A DNA stretch of 64,000 nucleotides from Oscillospiraceae bacterium. Its GTDB lineage: Bacteria > Bacillota > Clostridia > Saccharofermentanales > Saccharofermentanaceae. The notes under the pieces were generated by a model that worked only from the letters and a program-made list of their open reading frames with translations, had not been told where the DNA came from and ran no database searches. Position numbers and translations under genes: made by a program. Each line of letters opens with the position of its first letter. Within the stretch, counting starts at the first letter, position 1. Shown in pieces: positions 27,032 to 35,612 of the stretch. The stretch lies in NCBI GenBank assembly GCA_902775565.1, contig CACYMP010000007.1, positions 1-64,000 of the forward strand, read 5' to 3'.

Positions 27032-27215
27032 ACTCAAAGCCGCCCGCGCCGCGCTGGATCTATCACAGCAGGACCTGGCCGATAAGGTCGGCGTGTCACG
27101 CCAGACGATCAACGCGATCGAAAAGGGAGACTACAACCCGACCATCAAGCTTTGCCTCGCAATCTGCAAAGCGCTCGGCAAGACACTGGATGAATTGTTC
27201 TGGGAAGATGAATAA
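27018..27215 (+). CDS. Short XRE-family HTH regulator
   Basis: The protein has 65 residues, almost all helix-turn-helix (LSQQDLADKVGVSRQTINAIEKGDYNPT), ending TLDELFWEDE. GGAGG lies just upstream inside the preceding gene. Family members of this size are dimeric repressors that often control their own operon with an adjacent membrane protein. Confidence 0.93.
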   Translation: MKNLKLKAARAALDLSQQDLADKVGVSRQTINAIEKGDYNPTIKLCLAICKALGKTLDELFWEDE

Positions 27216-27218
27216 ATA

Positions 27219-27244
27219 AAAAGGCAGCCCGACGGCTGCCTTTT
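27219..27244. terminator. Bidirectional terminator between convergent genes
   Basis: A stem (AAAAGGCAGCC/GGCTGCCTTTT) with a CGAC loop has T runs in both directions. It serves the XRE gene on the plus strand and the cNMP protein gene on the minus strand. Confidence 0.9.
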
Positions 27245-27264
27245 CATTTGAATTGATTAACTGA

Positions 27265-28188
27265 TTACCAGCGGCGCTCTTCTTCCCTGGAAGACTCGTA
27301 GATCTCCTTGCATGCCTTGAAGTAATCGTATGTGATGCTTCTGAGGCGGAAAGAAAGGCTCTTGAGAATGAGGTTGATCTTCTCGGGGCTTGTCTTGAAG
27401 AGGTTCTCAAGATCCTCGGGACGTACGATCTCAACCTGTGTATCGTCTTCTTCTGCGACTGCTGTTGAATCACGCGGATCATCGGAGAGCATTCCCATCT
27501 CACCGAAGCATGCAACAGGAGTAACATCTGAAAGCTTGAGCTCATCGGTTGCACCATAGTTGCTGAATGTGCCGACTCTGCCGTTTCTTAAGATGTACAT
27601 GCATCTTCCGACTTCGCCCTGCTTAAAGATGATGGTGTTGTAGCTGTATGTCTCGATGTTGTCGGAAGCCTGCTTTGATACTGCCTCTGCTGCTTCACGG
27701 AGTGCCTCTGCACTGGGCTGCTCAAGTCTGAGATTCTTTGCCGCAAGATAGATGGACTGCTTTCTCATCATGTTGAAGAAACCGTCGTACTTGCTGCTGG
27801 AATGTGATTTACGTGCATCGTCGAGCATCTTCTTGGCTTCGTTGCAGTCCTCGATCATTGTCGAGATCCTGTTGCCGAGCAGCTTCATGATAGCAAGGAT
27901 CTTATCAGGATTCTGTGTGAGATAATCGTTGAGCTCTTCAGCTGCGATCTCAACTACCTTTGCCTCGCCTTCTGCTACGACTGATGTGCTTCTGGGATAA
28001 CCCTCGATAACAGCCATCTCGCCGAAATACTGACCGGCTTCAAGAACCGTGAGCTTTACCTGATCGTCATGGTCATAGTTCTTATATACAGCGGCTTTAC
28101 CCTCTATAAGCTGGAAGAAAGTATTACCCTTGTCTCCCTCTTTGATGATGATATCGCCATCTAAAAATGTCTTCTCGATCGTACTCAT
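27265..28188 (-). CDS. Protein with two cyclic-nucleotide-binding domains
   Basis: The protein has 307 residues, started at MSTIEKTF after AAAGGGG. Two cNMP-binding beta-barrels lie at about 10-120 and 178-290. Each has a phosphate-binding cassette: YFGEMAVIEGYPRSTS in the first and CFGEMGMLSDDPRDSTA in the second, with the conserved Arg present in both. A helical linker (about 120-175) separates them. There is no DNA-binding, kinase or channel domain, so the output must come from a partner. It has its own terminator and no operon neighbour. The ligand (cAMP, c-di-AMP or other) cannot be read from sequence. Confidence 0.88.
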   Translation of the reverse strand: MSTIEKTFLDGDIIIKEGDKGNTFFQLIEGKAAVYKNYDHDDQVKLTVLEAGQYFGEMAVIEGYPRSTSVVAEGEAKVVEIAAEELNDYLTQNPDKILAIMKLLGNRISTMIEDCNEAKKMLDDARKSHSSSKYDGFFNMMRKQSIYLAAKNLRLEQPSAEALREAAEAVSKQASDNIETYSYNTIIFKQGEVGRCMYILRNGRVGTFSNYGATDELKLSDVTPVACFGEMGMLSDDPRDSTAVAEEDDTQVEIVRPEDLENLFKTSPEKINLILKSLSFRLRSITYDYFKACKEIYESSREEERRW

Positions 28189-28257
28189 GTTATGACCCCT
28201 TTCTGTCATTCGGTTTACGTTTATACCGATTTTATTTTTTTAAATTATATTTGTCAA

Positions 28258-29058
28258 TTAGAAAGCTTTTTCGGCACGTTCGGCAGTTGCCTTTCTTTTC
28301 TCCAGCGTTTGCTCGAAAAGGAGATCCGCCACTTGAGGGAAACCTTCATATACCACTTTGGTCCCTTCTTCCGTGATTCCACCCTTTGTAGCTACCCTGT
28401 CCACGACCTCTTCGAAAGTCATGTTCTTTTGCAGCATAAGGTCACCCGTCGCGCTCATCGTCGAAAGCACCATGCGGACTATCTGCTCTTTCGGTAGCAA
28501 CGTGTGTCCCTTTGCGGATGTGCAGATGACGTCAAAGATGGAAGCGATAAAACCCGGCATGCAGCTGACGAGCTCAGACCCCATTCCCATCTCGTTTTCG
28601 GGCAGTTCGATCACATCGCCGATGCATTTCAAAAGTTCTGTAAGTGCGGTCTTCTGTTCATCTGATACGTTCCCGTCAAAGCAGACTAAAGTCTGAGAGC
28701 GCCCTATCTCGGCGGTCAGGCTCGGTATTACTTTTGCGATCCTTTGGGCTGTCACTTTGTGCAGCGTCTCAAAGGAAACACTTCCGTTCAAAGATACGAG
28801 TAGCGCATCAGGATTTATATCTTCCCTGATCTCTTCTATCACGTTCTTGAGATCCGAAGGACGCACGCAGACAAACACGATATCGGAACGTTTTGCAACT
28901 CCCTTGTTGTCCGTTATCACGGCAATTTCTTCTGCATCAGAAAGCTTTTCTAAAGTGCGGTTGGATACGGACAGGTCTTCCCTGCCGATGCCGCTTTCAG
29001 AGAACTTTGCAAGCAGCATCTTACCCATGCTGCCGTATCCGATTATTCCGACTCTCAT
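28258..29058 (-). CDS. Pyrroline-5-carboxylate reductase-like protein (ProC/ComER family)
   Basis: The protein has 266 residues with a Rossmann NAD(P)-binding motif at the N-terminus (VGIIGYGSMGKMLLAKF), VFVCVRPSDLKNVIEEI, and the ProC signature region RVATKGGITEEGTKVV near 225-245. True ProC converts pyrroline-5-carboxylate to proline; ComER is a paralogue linked to competence and sporulation. I cannot separate them. Its start overlaps the stop of a 62-residue membrane protein gene by four bases. Confidence 0.8.
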   Translation of the reverse strand: MRVGIIGYGSMGKMLLAKFSESGIGREDLSVSNRTLEKLSDAEEIAVITDNKGVAKRSDIVFVCVRPSDLKNVIEEIREDINPDALLVSLNGSVSFETLHKVTAQRIAKVIPSLTAEIGRSQTLVCFDGNVSDEQKTALTELLKCIGDVIELPENEMGMGSELVSCMPGFIASIFDVICTSAKGHTLLPKEQIVRMVLSTMSATGDLMLQKNMTFEEVVDRVATKGGITEEGTKVVYEGFPQVADLLFEQTLEKRKATAERAEKAF

Positions 29059-29243
29059 TGATTATTCTCCTTGTTTTCGGCATCGTTCATTTTTTTCTTT
29101 TTCTTGAGAAGGACCGCAAGAACGACCGTGCTTGCGACTGCGACCAGTACGACTATCACTCCGACTATCAGGAACAGGATCGCAAACCCGACGAGCAGAT
29201 AACCTACACCAGGACCGAATGCATCGAAATTGAAAAGGTTCAT
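29055..29243 (-). CDS. Small membrane protein
   Basis: The protein has 62 residues: an aromatic/Gly N-terminus, one long or two tight membrane helices (about 12-48), then a KKKKKMND polar tail. It lies between the MFS gene (one base upstream) and the ProC-like gene (four-base overlap), which supports it as a translated gene. Function unknown. Confidence 0.7.
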   Translation of the reverse strand: MNLFNFDAFGPGVGYLLVGFAILFLIVGVIVVLVAVASTVVLAVLLKKKKKMNDAENKENNQ

Positions 29244-29244
29244 A

Positions 29245-30312
29245 TCACTTTTCCTCCCTTTCAGGTTTTAATATGTACAGTGCCATCAGGAAACAGACAG
29301 CAGAAGATATCACGATGATAAAAATGTTGGTTACGATGTTTGTGCTTTTCGTAAACAGAGCGATTGTCGAGCCTGCAAATATCGCGGCAGTCGTAACTCC
29401 GAAGGCTGCGCCCGGAGCGATCTTCATGACCGAGATGACCATGCCTAAAGTGACCGCCATCGTCATGGAAAAGAACATTATCCCGATGAGCGATATGGCC
29501 ATAATCTGATTGCCCAAGATAAGGAACGGCAAAGCACCGATTATGCTGATGAACGCGGTCTTCCTGATGCCTATCTTATCGCACAGGAAACCTCCCGCCG
29601 CCTTGCCGATGCCCATGAATACGAAGAGCATAACAGATTCTGTCAGAGTGTCCTTCCACTCCAGAGGTATCTCATATCCGACATAGGATCTGACTGCGAC
29701 AATGAAGAAAGCGGCAACCGCGACAACGGCGACCTTCCTTCCAGTTATGACGAAGTTAAAGTCTTTGCACTCGTCGCAATCTTTCGGATTGCCTTTGTAC
29801 AAAGTTTCACCGATCAATACAAGCGGGAACATGAGAGCGCAAAGGAGCGCGATCCACCAGAAAGACATCTTTGTCGATGCCAGGACCTGGCCTAAGATAA
29901 CACCGAACGCGCCGCCGCTGACGAACACCGCAACAGGTGTAAGCTTGCCTCCTGATACCCTTATCGTAAGCTCTGCGCCGGATATATGGATGAGCGCGTT
30001 TCCTATGGACAGGAGCGTGAGCGAAATCCAGAAAAGCACACCTTTCGCATCAAAGATGAAGAAGATAAGGAAACCCGACAAAAGTAACGGAACGGATAAT
30101 ATGCCCGGTTTGAACTTCTCCGTAAGGTCACGGAGAGCACCCCAGAAGAACTGCGGAACAAAAGCGACGCAATTGTAGATCATGGCAACCATGACAATGA
30201 ATACCGGATCTTTGAAGATACGGTAAAGCATGAAATAGCAGACGACTTCGTTCATCAGATGAAGAACGAAATACAGTATCGCTGCTCTTGCCGATCTTTG
30301 ATTTACGGTCAT
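29245..30312 (-). CDS. MFS-like transporter
   Basis: The protein has 355 residues with ten or eleven membrane helices. An MFS loop 2-3 element is visible (FFWGALRDLTEKFKPG), and a matching one at the start of the second half (KAAGGFLCDKIGIRKT). It is shorter than the usual 400 residues. The substrate is unknown. It heads or sits within a run of five tightly packed minus-strand genes of membrane proteins. Confidence 0.8.
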   Translation of the reverse strand: MTVNQRSARAAILYFVLHLMNEVVCYFMLYRIFKDPVFIVMVAMIYNCVAFVPQFFWGALRDLTEKFKPGILSVPLLLSGFLIFFIFDAKGVLFWISLTLLSIGNALIHISGAELTIRVSGGKLTPVAVFVSGGAFGVILGQVLASTKMSFWWIALLCALMFPLVLIGETLYKGNPKDCDECKDFNFVITGRKVAVVAVAAFFIVAVRSYVGYEIPLEWKDTLTESVMLFVFMGIGKAAGGFLCDKIGIRKTAFISIIGALPFLILGNQIMAISLIGIMFFSMTMAVTLGMVISVMKIAPGAAFGVTTAAIFAGSTIALFTKSTNIVTNIFIIVISSAVCFLMALYILKPEREEK

Positions 30313-30323
30313 TTAGTTCCTTT

Positions 30324-30686
30324 CTAGATCAGATTCTTAAGTATCAGTGTTGCCAGTGTTGTTCCGATAAAAAACGAGGTGGCGTTCAGTATGAGAGACA
30401 GTATGAAAGGCGACGGTTTTCTGCAGTACAGGAGTTTCTTGTATATCAGTGCTTCAACTACGTAAACCGTGATCTCCAAAACGGTGATATACAATGCGCG
30501 CGGTACTGCCGTATAAGTCGACAACAGTATGCCCGTGAATACCACTACAGGATTTGTAAGTGTATTCGTAAAAAGGATAACCGCAAGGTCAAATCCTTTT
30601 CGGACGCCAACCAGAAGCGCCATAGCCTCTTCGAGAACCATCGTCAGAAGAAGGCAGATAACAAGTGTGAGAATGATCTGTTTCAT
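30324..30686 (-). CDS. Small polytopic membrane protein
   Basis: The protein has 120 residues when started at MKQIILTLVI; a TTG 11 codons earlier is possible and would overlap the upstream gene. It has four hydrophobic segments and a GVRKGFD loop. Similar short proteins occur widely in Clostridia without a known role. It lies 11 bases before the MFS gene and is likely co-transcribed with it. Confidence 0.65.
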   Translation of the reverse strand: MKQIILTLVICLLLTMVLEEAMALLVGVRKGFDLAVILFTNTLTNPVVVFTGILLSTYTAVPRALYITVLEITVYVVEALIYKKLLYCRKPSPFILSLILNATSFFIGTTLATLILKNLI

Positions 30687-30711
30687 ACCGCGTTGCTCAA
30701 TGCTCTGAACT

Positions 30712-31077
30712 TCAGCCAAACAGGAACAGGTAAAGGGCTGCGATAACTATGGGGAAATAAAAGATAGAATTGCAGATGAGAGAGACGATAAAACCGTTCA
30801 GCTTCCTGTCTTTGAGGAATAACTGCCAGATCAGGCCTTCAACTCCGACAAGTATGCAGAATAATGACACGAGAAACAGGACCAGGTTATTGACAACAAG
30901 GAATAACAAAAAACATAATATCGCGCCGACCGAACTTGCTGATGTATGCAGTAAGACCACGATCCACCAGTCGAGTTTTTTCTTAAGTCCGAAAAGCCTG
31001 GATATAAGCAGTCCGTAAATAAACGGGAACACGATGATCCACAGGATCACTGAATTAACAATCAAACTTTTACCCAC
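30712..31077 (-). CDS. Small polytopic membrane protein
   Basis: The protein has 121 residues with four membrane helices. The start is a GTG at 31077, about eight bases after GGAAGG; a GTG at 31086 directly adjoins that site and is less likely. The fold layout resembles the next gene and the two may be distant relatives. A TATAAT on the minus strand lies just upstream. Function unknown. Confidence 0.6.
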   Translation of the reverse strand: MGKSLIVNSVILWIIVFPFIYGLLISRLFGLKKKLDWWIVVLLHTSASSVGAILCFLLFLVVNNLVLFLVSLFCILVGVEGLIWQLFLKDRKLNGFIVSLICNSIFYFPIVIAALYLFLFG

Positions 31078-31191
31078 CGCAATCACCCTTCCTTTCGCGA
31101 TTTATAACGTAATTATACAATAAAGCCTGAACAATGACCGTCAAATGATATAATCGCGTTTATAAAGACACTGAAATAAGGAGAGACTGTT

Positions 31192-33090
31192 ATGCCGCCG
31201 GGAGGAAGAATGGGAGGCCCTATGGGCCAGTTCCTGACTGAAGAAGAGAAAAAGAACCAGCCAAAGGTAACACCTGCTTTGCTCAAGAGAGTTTTCTCTT
31301 ACTTAAAGCCTTACACCAAGCAGCTTATCCTTGTGCTTCTCTGCATAATCGTCTCATCTTTCTTTACGCTCTTACCGTCGATCATTTCGGGCAAGATCTT
31401 AGACGAAGGTCTTATGAAAAAAGACTTTAAAGCCCTCGTCTATTACATCGCTTTATCTCTCATCGTTACTCTTCTCGCAAGCCTGATAGGTGTCGCCGAG
31501 ACATACATCAACACCTGGATCGCGCAGCACATAACTTTCGATATGCGCAACCAGATGTATTCTCACCTTCAGAAGATGTCGCAGAAGTTCTTCACATCCA
31601 ATAACCAGGGCGACATCATCACCAGAATGACGAGCGACATAGACGGAGTAAAAGCTGTCATCACCAATACGTTCAGCAGCATCCTGTCAAACTCGATCAC
31701 GCTCATTATCGCCATGATCGCCATGTTCCAGAAGAACTGGATACTGGCATTGGTCGGCATCGTCATCGTTCCCTTATTCACGATCCCCACAAGAAGTGCA
31801 GGAAAGCAAAGATGGAAGCTCACAAACGAATCTCAGCAGGTCAACGATGAAGTCAACGGCATCCTGAATGAGACCTTATCTGTAAGCGGTCAGCTCCTGG
31901 TCAAGCTTTTCGGGAAAGAGAGATACGAGTACGAAAGATATGAGAAAGCCAACCGCAAGATGATCGGCCTCAACATCAAAGAGAGCATGGCGGGCCGCTG
32001 GTTCAGAGTCGTCCTCACCACGTTCACGAGCGTCGGTCCTATGCTTATATATCTTGCAGGCGGCATCCTCATGATGAAGTACGATTCAGATCTCACGATC
32101 GGTGACATCACAGTGCTCGTCTCGCTCCTCGGAAGGATGTATATGCCGGTCAACAGCCTGCTCAACATTCAGGTCGAATGGATAAGATCGATGGCCTTGT
32201 TCAAGCGAATCTTCGACTACTTCGACATCCCTGTTGACATAAAGAATGCCGATGATGCGGTAAAGCCGGATAAGGTCACGGGCGACGTCGTTTTCGAGCA
32301 CGTGGAATTCTCATATGACCCTTCCAAGAAGATCTTAAAGGACATCAACTTCACTCTTAACGCAGGCAAGAGCATCGCCATTGTCGGACCTTCAGGCTCA
32401 GGCAAGAGTACGATAGTAAATCTTATCCCGCGTCTATACGATGTCGATTCCGGCTCCGTCACTTTTGACGGAATAGACGTCAGAAAGTTAGATCTCGAAT
32501 TCTTAAGAAATCAGGTCGGCGTAGTCTCCCAGGAGACTTATCTTTTCAACGGAACGATAAGGGATAATCTCCTTTACGCAAAGCCTGACGCTACTGAAGA
32601 AGACATGATCGAGGCATTGAAAAAGGCCAATATCTGGGACTTCGTAGACAAGCAGCCAAAGGGCATCGACACGGAAGTCGGAAACAGAGGCTTAAAGCTG
32701 TCCGGCGGTGAGAAACAGCGTATCTCCATTGCGAGGATAATCTTAAAAGATCCGACGATATTCATTTTCGACGAGGCAACTTCAGCTCTCGATTCCATTT
32801 CCGAAAAGAAGATCCAGGACGCGATAGATCCCATTATCAAGAGCAAGACGAGCATACTTATCGCACACAGATTATCGACCATTCTCGCAGCTGACGAGAT
32901 CCTTGTAGTCAAGGACGGAACGATCGCCGAAAGAGGAAGCCACAAGGAACTTTTGTCCAAAGAAGGCGTTTACAGGGAGCTTTACGAGACGCAGTTTAGT
33001 AAGGCTCTCATGGAAGAAGACGGAGTATCGGAGCTCGAACAGTATATCTGGGGCGTTCAGCCGGGCGACGAGCCTCACGACGAGGAGTGA
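31192..33090 (+). CDS. ABC exporter half-transporter (MsbA/LmrA type)
   Basis: The protein has 632 residues. An extra Gly/Met-rich start (MPPGGRMGGPMG) precedes six membrane helices (about 40-330). The ATPase has Walker A GPSGSGKST near 400, signature LSGGEKQRI near 503, Walker B IFIFDEATSALD and switch His in IAHRLST. One gene encodes both domains, so it works as a homodimer or with an unlinked partner. Substrates of the family are lipids, drugs or peptides. It is a single-gene unit with GGAGAG before the ATG. Its end overlaps the convergent gene by 16 bases. Confidence 0.95.
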   Translation: MPPGGRMGGPMGQFLTEEEKKNQPKVTPALLKRVFSYLKPYTKQLILVLLCIIVSSFFTLLPSIISGKILDEGLMKKDFKALVYYIALSLIVTLLASLIGVAETYINTWIAQHITFDMRNQMYSHLQKMSQKFFTSNNQGDIITRMTSDIDGVKAVITNTFSSILSNSITLIIAMIAMFQKNWILALVGIVIVPLFTIPTRSAGKQRWKLTNESQQVNDEVNGILNETLSVSGQLLVKLFGKERYEYERYEKANRKMIGLNIKESMAGRWFRVVLTTFTSVGPMLIYLAGGILMMKYDSDLTIGDITVLVSLLGRMYMPVNSLLNIQVEWIRSMALFKRIFDYFDIPVDIKNADDAVKPDKVTGDVVFEHVEFSYDPSKKILKDINFTLNAGKSIAIVGPSGSGKSTIVNLIPRLYDVDSGSVTFDGIDVRKLDLEFLRNQVGVVSQETYLFNGTIRDNLLYAKPDATEEDMIEALKKANIWDFVDKQPKGIDTEVGNRGLKLSGGEKQRISIARIILKDPTIFIFDEATSALDSISEKKIQDAIDPIIKSKTSILIAHRLSTILAADEILVVKDGTIAERGSHKELLSKEGVYRELYETQFSKALMEEDGVSELEQYIWGVQPGDEPHDEE

Positions 33091-33650
33091 AGCTTTCCCG
33101 TCTCCGGATCGACTGTAAAATCAGCACGCGGCGCGTTTTTTCCGCTCCTTTTCTGCGGCTTCTTAATATCAACAAAATAGTAAATGCCTATGATGAGCAA
33201 TATTCCCGCAACGATGAGCGGGATGTTATAGCTTTTGTCCGCAGGAAGATAATCTTTTACGAGCCAGTCGTAACGCGCAAGGTAAACATCTTTGGGATTG
33301 CTGCCGTCGTATTTGTAATAGACTCTGAGACGGGTGCCGGTATATAAGAATCCGTATGAGAAATCAGTGCCTATGTATTCTCTTTTTCTTTCTTCTTCCT
33401 TGGGCGTATACCTTACGGTTATCCAGGTGTCAGAAGTTCTCCTGCGTCCGATATAAGAATACTTCTCTTCCCTTTTGACAATAACGCCTTCCACATATTC
33501 GAAGCTGTCGCCCTTACGTGCATCAGTAAATCTGAAATAAAGGTTTGTACCGGCAATGATCAGGACAATGACAATGTGTATGATGCCCAGCACCACATTG
33601 ATCTTCTTTTCGGATACGTCTTTTATCTGTGTATTGTTCTGCGTGCTCAT
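33075..33650 (-). CDS. DUF3592-like membrane protein
   Basis: The protein has 191 residues when started at MSTQNNTQ. Two membrane helices (about 17-37 and 140-160) flank an extracytoplasmic domain of about 100 residues with SFEYVEGVIVKREEKY and GTRLRVYYKYDGSNPKDVY, the latter typical of DUF3592 proteins. The role of this family is unknown. The 3' end overlaps the ABC exporter gene by 16 bases. Confidence 0.65.
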   Translation of the reverse strand: MSTQNNTQIKDVSEKKINVVLGIIHIVIVLIIAGTNLYFRFTDARKGDSFEYVEGVIVKREEKYSYIGRRRTSDTWITVRYTPKEEERKREYIGTDFSYGFLYTGTRLRVYYKYDGSNPKDVYLARYDWLVKDYLPADKSYNIPLIVAGILLIIGIYYFVDIKKPQKRSGKNAPRADFTVDPETGKLHSSS

Positions 33651-33700
33651 GTGCCTGTTTTTCAAACCTTTCAACAGGCATTATAACATGAGTCTTTAAA

Positions 33701-35362
33701 TCAGGCTTTTGCGTTTACAATATCCTGAGCCCTTGCAAGAGCATCGTCTATATGCGCGCAGAAATTCTCCTCGCCGACCTTGCCGTAGAAGCCAGCCTTC
33801 TGAATGACCTTCATGGGCTGCTCATTTACGTGTGACATGATGAGCTTAACGTCCCTGTTCTTGCAGTTCTCGAAAAGGATCTCAAGATTGCGCATAGCGG
33901 TCGCATCAATGGTGCTTACACTCCTCATACGAAGGACCAGAGCCTTCGTGTCTTCCTTCGGTGAGATCTGAAGGATCTTATCGGCCGTTGCAAAGAACAT
34001 AGGTCCGCTGATCTCATAAACGATAGTGTGCTTGGGAAGAACTCTAAGATCGATACTGTCGGGATCGTTCTCGGGATCAACATCCTTCCAGCCTGCGATC
34101 TGTGTAACGTCACTCATCCTTTTCATGAAAAGGACTGCGGAAAGGATGACGCCAACCTCTATAGCTACAACAAGATCGAAAATGACAGTAAGTGCAAACG
34201 TGAGCAGCAGCACAATTATGTCGCTCTTCGGTGCGCTCTTGACCTGGTTAACGAATCTTCTCCATCCGCTCATGTTATATGCGACCTGGAAAAGGATAGC
34301 CGCGATGCAGGGCATCGGAATAAGCTTTGCGTAAGGCATAAGGAAAACAACTACGAGAAGCAGTGTTACGGAATGGACCATGCCTGCAATAGGAGTCCTT
34401 GCTCCGTTCTTGATATTGGCTGCGGTCCTTGCGATGGCACCCGTTGCGGGAATGCCTCCGAGGCATGCCGAAGCGATATTGCCCACACCCTGGGCAACAA
34501 GCTCTGCATTGGGTCTGTGCTTGGAACCGATCATGGAATCGGCAACGACTGCGGAAAGGAGTGATTCAACACCCGCGAGGAACGCAATGGTAACAGCATT
34601 GGTTATCTGCGCGCTGATGGTCTCAAAATTAAACATCGAAGCGTTGATCGATATCGGCGGAAGGCCGGCTTTGATGTTCTCGAACTGGGTGCCGATCGTG
34701 TTAACGTTGAGATGGAAGATCTCTACAACCGCAGCGGTCACGACGACTGCAATAAATGAACCCGGGATCTTCTTGAGGAACATCTGGCTCAAGATAAGGA
34801 TAACGAGCGCCAAGGCACCGATACCTACCGCCTGCCAGTTAATTGTAGTTGCATTCATGACGAGGGCCTTGAGCTTCTCGGCTGTCTCGATCGGCTTTTC
34901 GCCGTGCTGGTAAACAATGCCCGTGAAATCCTTGATCTGTCCGACGAGGAGCGTTACGGCAATACCTGCGGTAAATCCTGTCGTGATCGGGTCGGGGATG
35001 TACTTAAGAAGGCTTCCGAATCTGCAGAGTCCCATGACAATGAGGATGATACCCGCCATTATGGTAGCAACGATAAGACCCTGTGTGCCGTCCTTGAGTA
35101 CGATGCCCGCAACGATGGTCGCAAAAGCAGCCGTAGGGCCTGCGATCTGAACGCGGCTTCCACCTAAGAAAGCAACGATGAATCCCGCAACGATCGCGGT
35201 GTAGATACCCGCTTCAGGTGTGACGCCGGACGCGATGGCAAGAGCAATGGACAAAGGCAGCGCGATTATCGCTACGATTATTCCGGCTACGATATCTTTG
35301 ACGAGCTGAGAACCAGAATAGTTCTTCAGAACAGAAAACAGCTTCGGCTTAAATTCTTTCAT
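33701..35362 (-). CDS. SulP-family anion permease with a STAS domain
   Basis: The protein has 553 residues, started at MKEFKPKLF after GAGGGG. Eleven or twelve membrane helices include the SulP signatures GSRVQIAGPTAAF and IPATGAIARTAANIKNGARTP. A C-terminal STAS domain (about 430-545) follows, with VLRMRSVSTIDATAMRNLE, which has the Ser/Thr-containing loop of the family. SulP proteins carry sulfate, bicarbonate or other anions; the substrate is not decided by sequence. It is transcribed alone. Confidence 0.93.
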   Translation of the reverse strand: MKEFKPKLFSVLKNYSGSQLVKDIVAGIIVAIIALPLSIALAIASGVTPEAGIYTAIVAGFIVAFLGGSRVQIAGPTAAFATIVAGIVLKDGTQGLIVATIMAGIILIVMGLCRFGSLLKYIPDPITTGFTAGIAVTLLVGQIKDFTGIVYQHGEKPIETAEKLKALVMNATTINWQAVGIGALALVILILSQMFLKKIPGSFIAVVVTAAVVEIFHLNVNTIGTQFENIKAGLPPISINASMFNFETISAQITNAVTIAFLAGVESLLSAVVADSMIGSKHRPNAELVAQGVGNIASACLGGIPATGAIARTAANIKNGARTPIAGMVHSVTLLLVVVFLMPYAKLIPMPCIAAILFQVAYNMSGWRRFVNQVKSAPKSDIIVLLLTFALTVIFDLVVAIEVGVILSAVLFMKRMSDVTQIAGWKDVDPENDPDSIDLRVLPKHTIVYEISGPMFFATADKILQISPKEDTKALVLRMRSVSTIDATAMRNLEILFENCKNRDVKLIMSHVNEQPMKVIQKAGFYGKVGEENFCAHIDDALARAQDIVNAKA

Positions 35363-35554
35363 GAGTACCCCTCTTATGACCGCTTTAATCAAACTCCCGA
35401 ATTATAAGGATCTTAGGGATATAGTATCAATTAATAAAATGCACTAATGTATTACTGCTTCAGGCCTTTGGAGTAAACGGTTTGTTCAACCCCATGCTCC
35501 ATTCTTCGTAAAATATCCGTTCGGAACCCCGGGATCGGAGCGTTTGATTTCACA

Positions 35555-35583
35555 TAAAAAAGGATCCCGCTTTTACGGGATCC
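35555..35583 (-). terminator. Terminator of the FecR-domain gene
   Basis: On the minus strand GGATCCCG/CGGGATCC with a TAAAAG loop is followed by TTTTTTATG, about 30 bases after the stop. Confidence 0.9.
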
Positions 35584-35612
35584 CCAAGTTGATGTTATTG
35601 AAAGTTATCACT

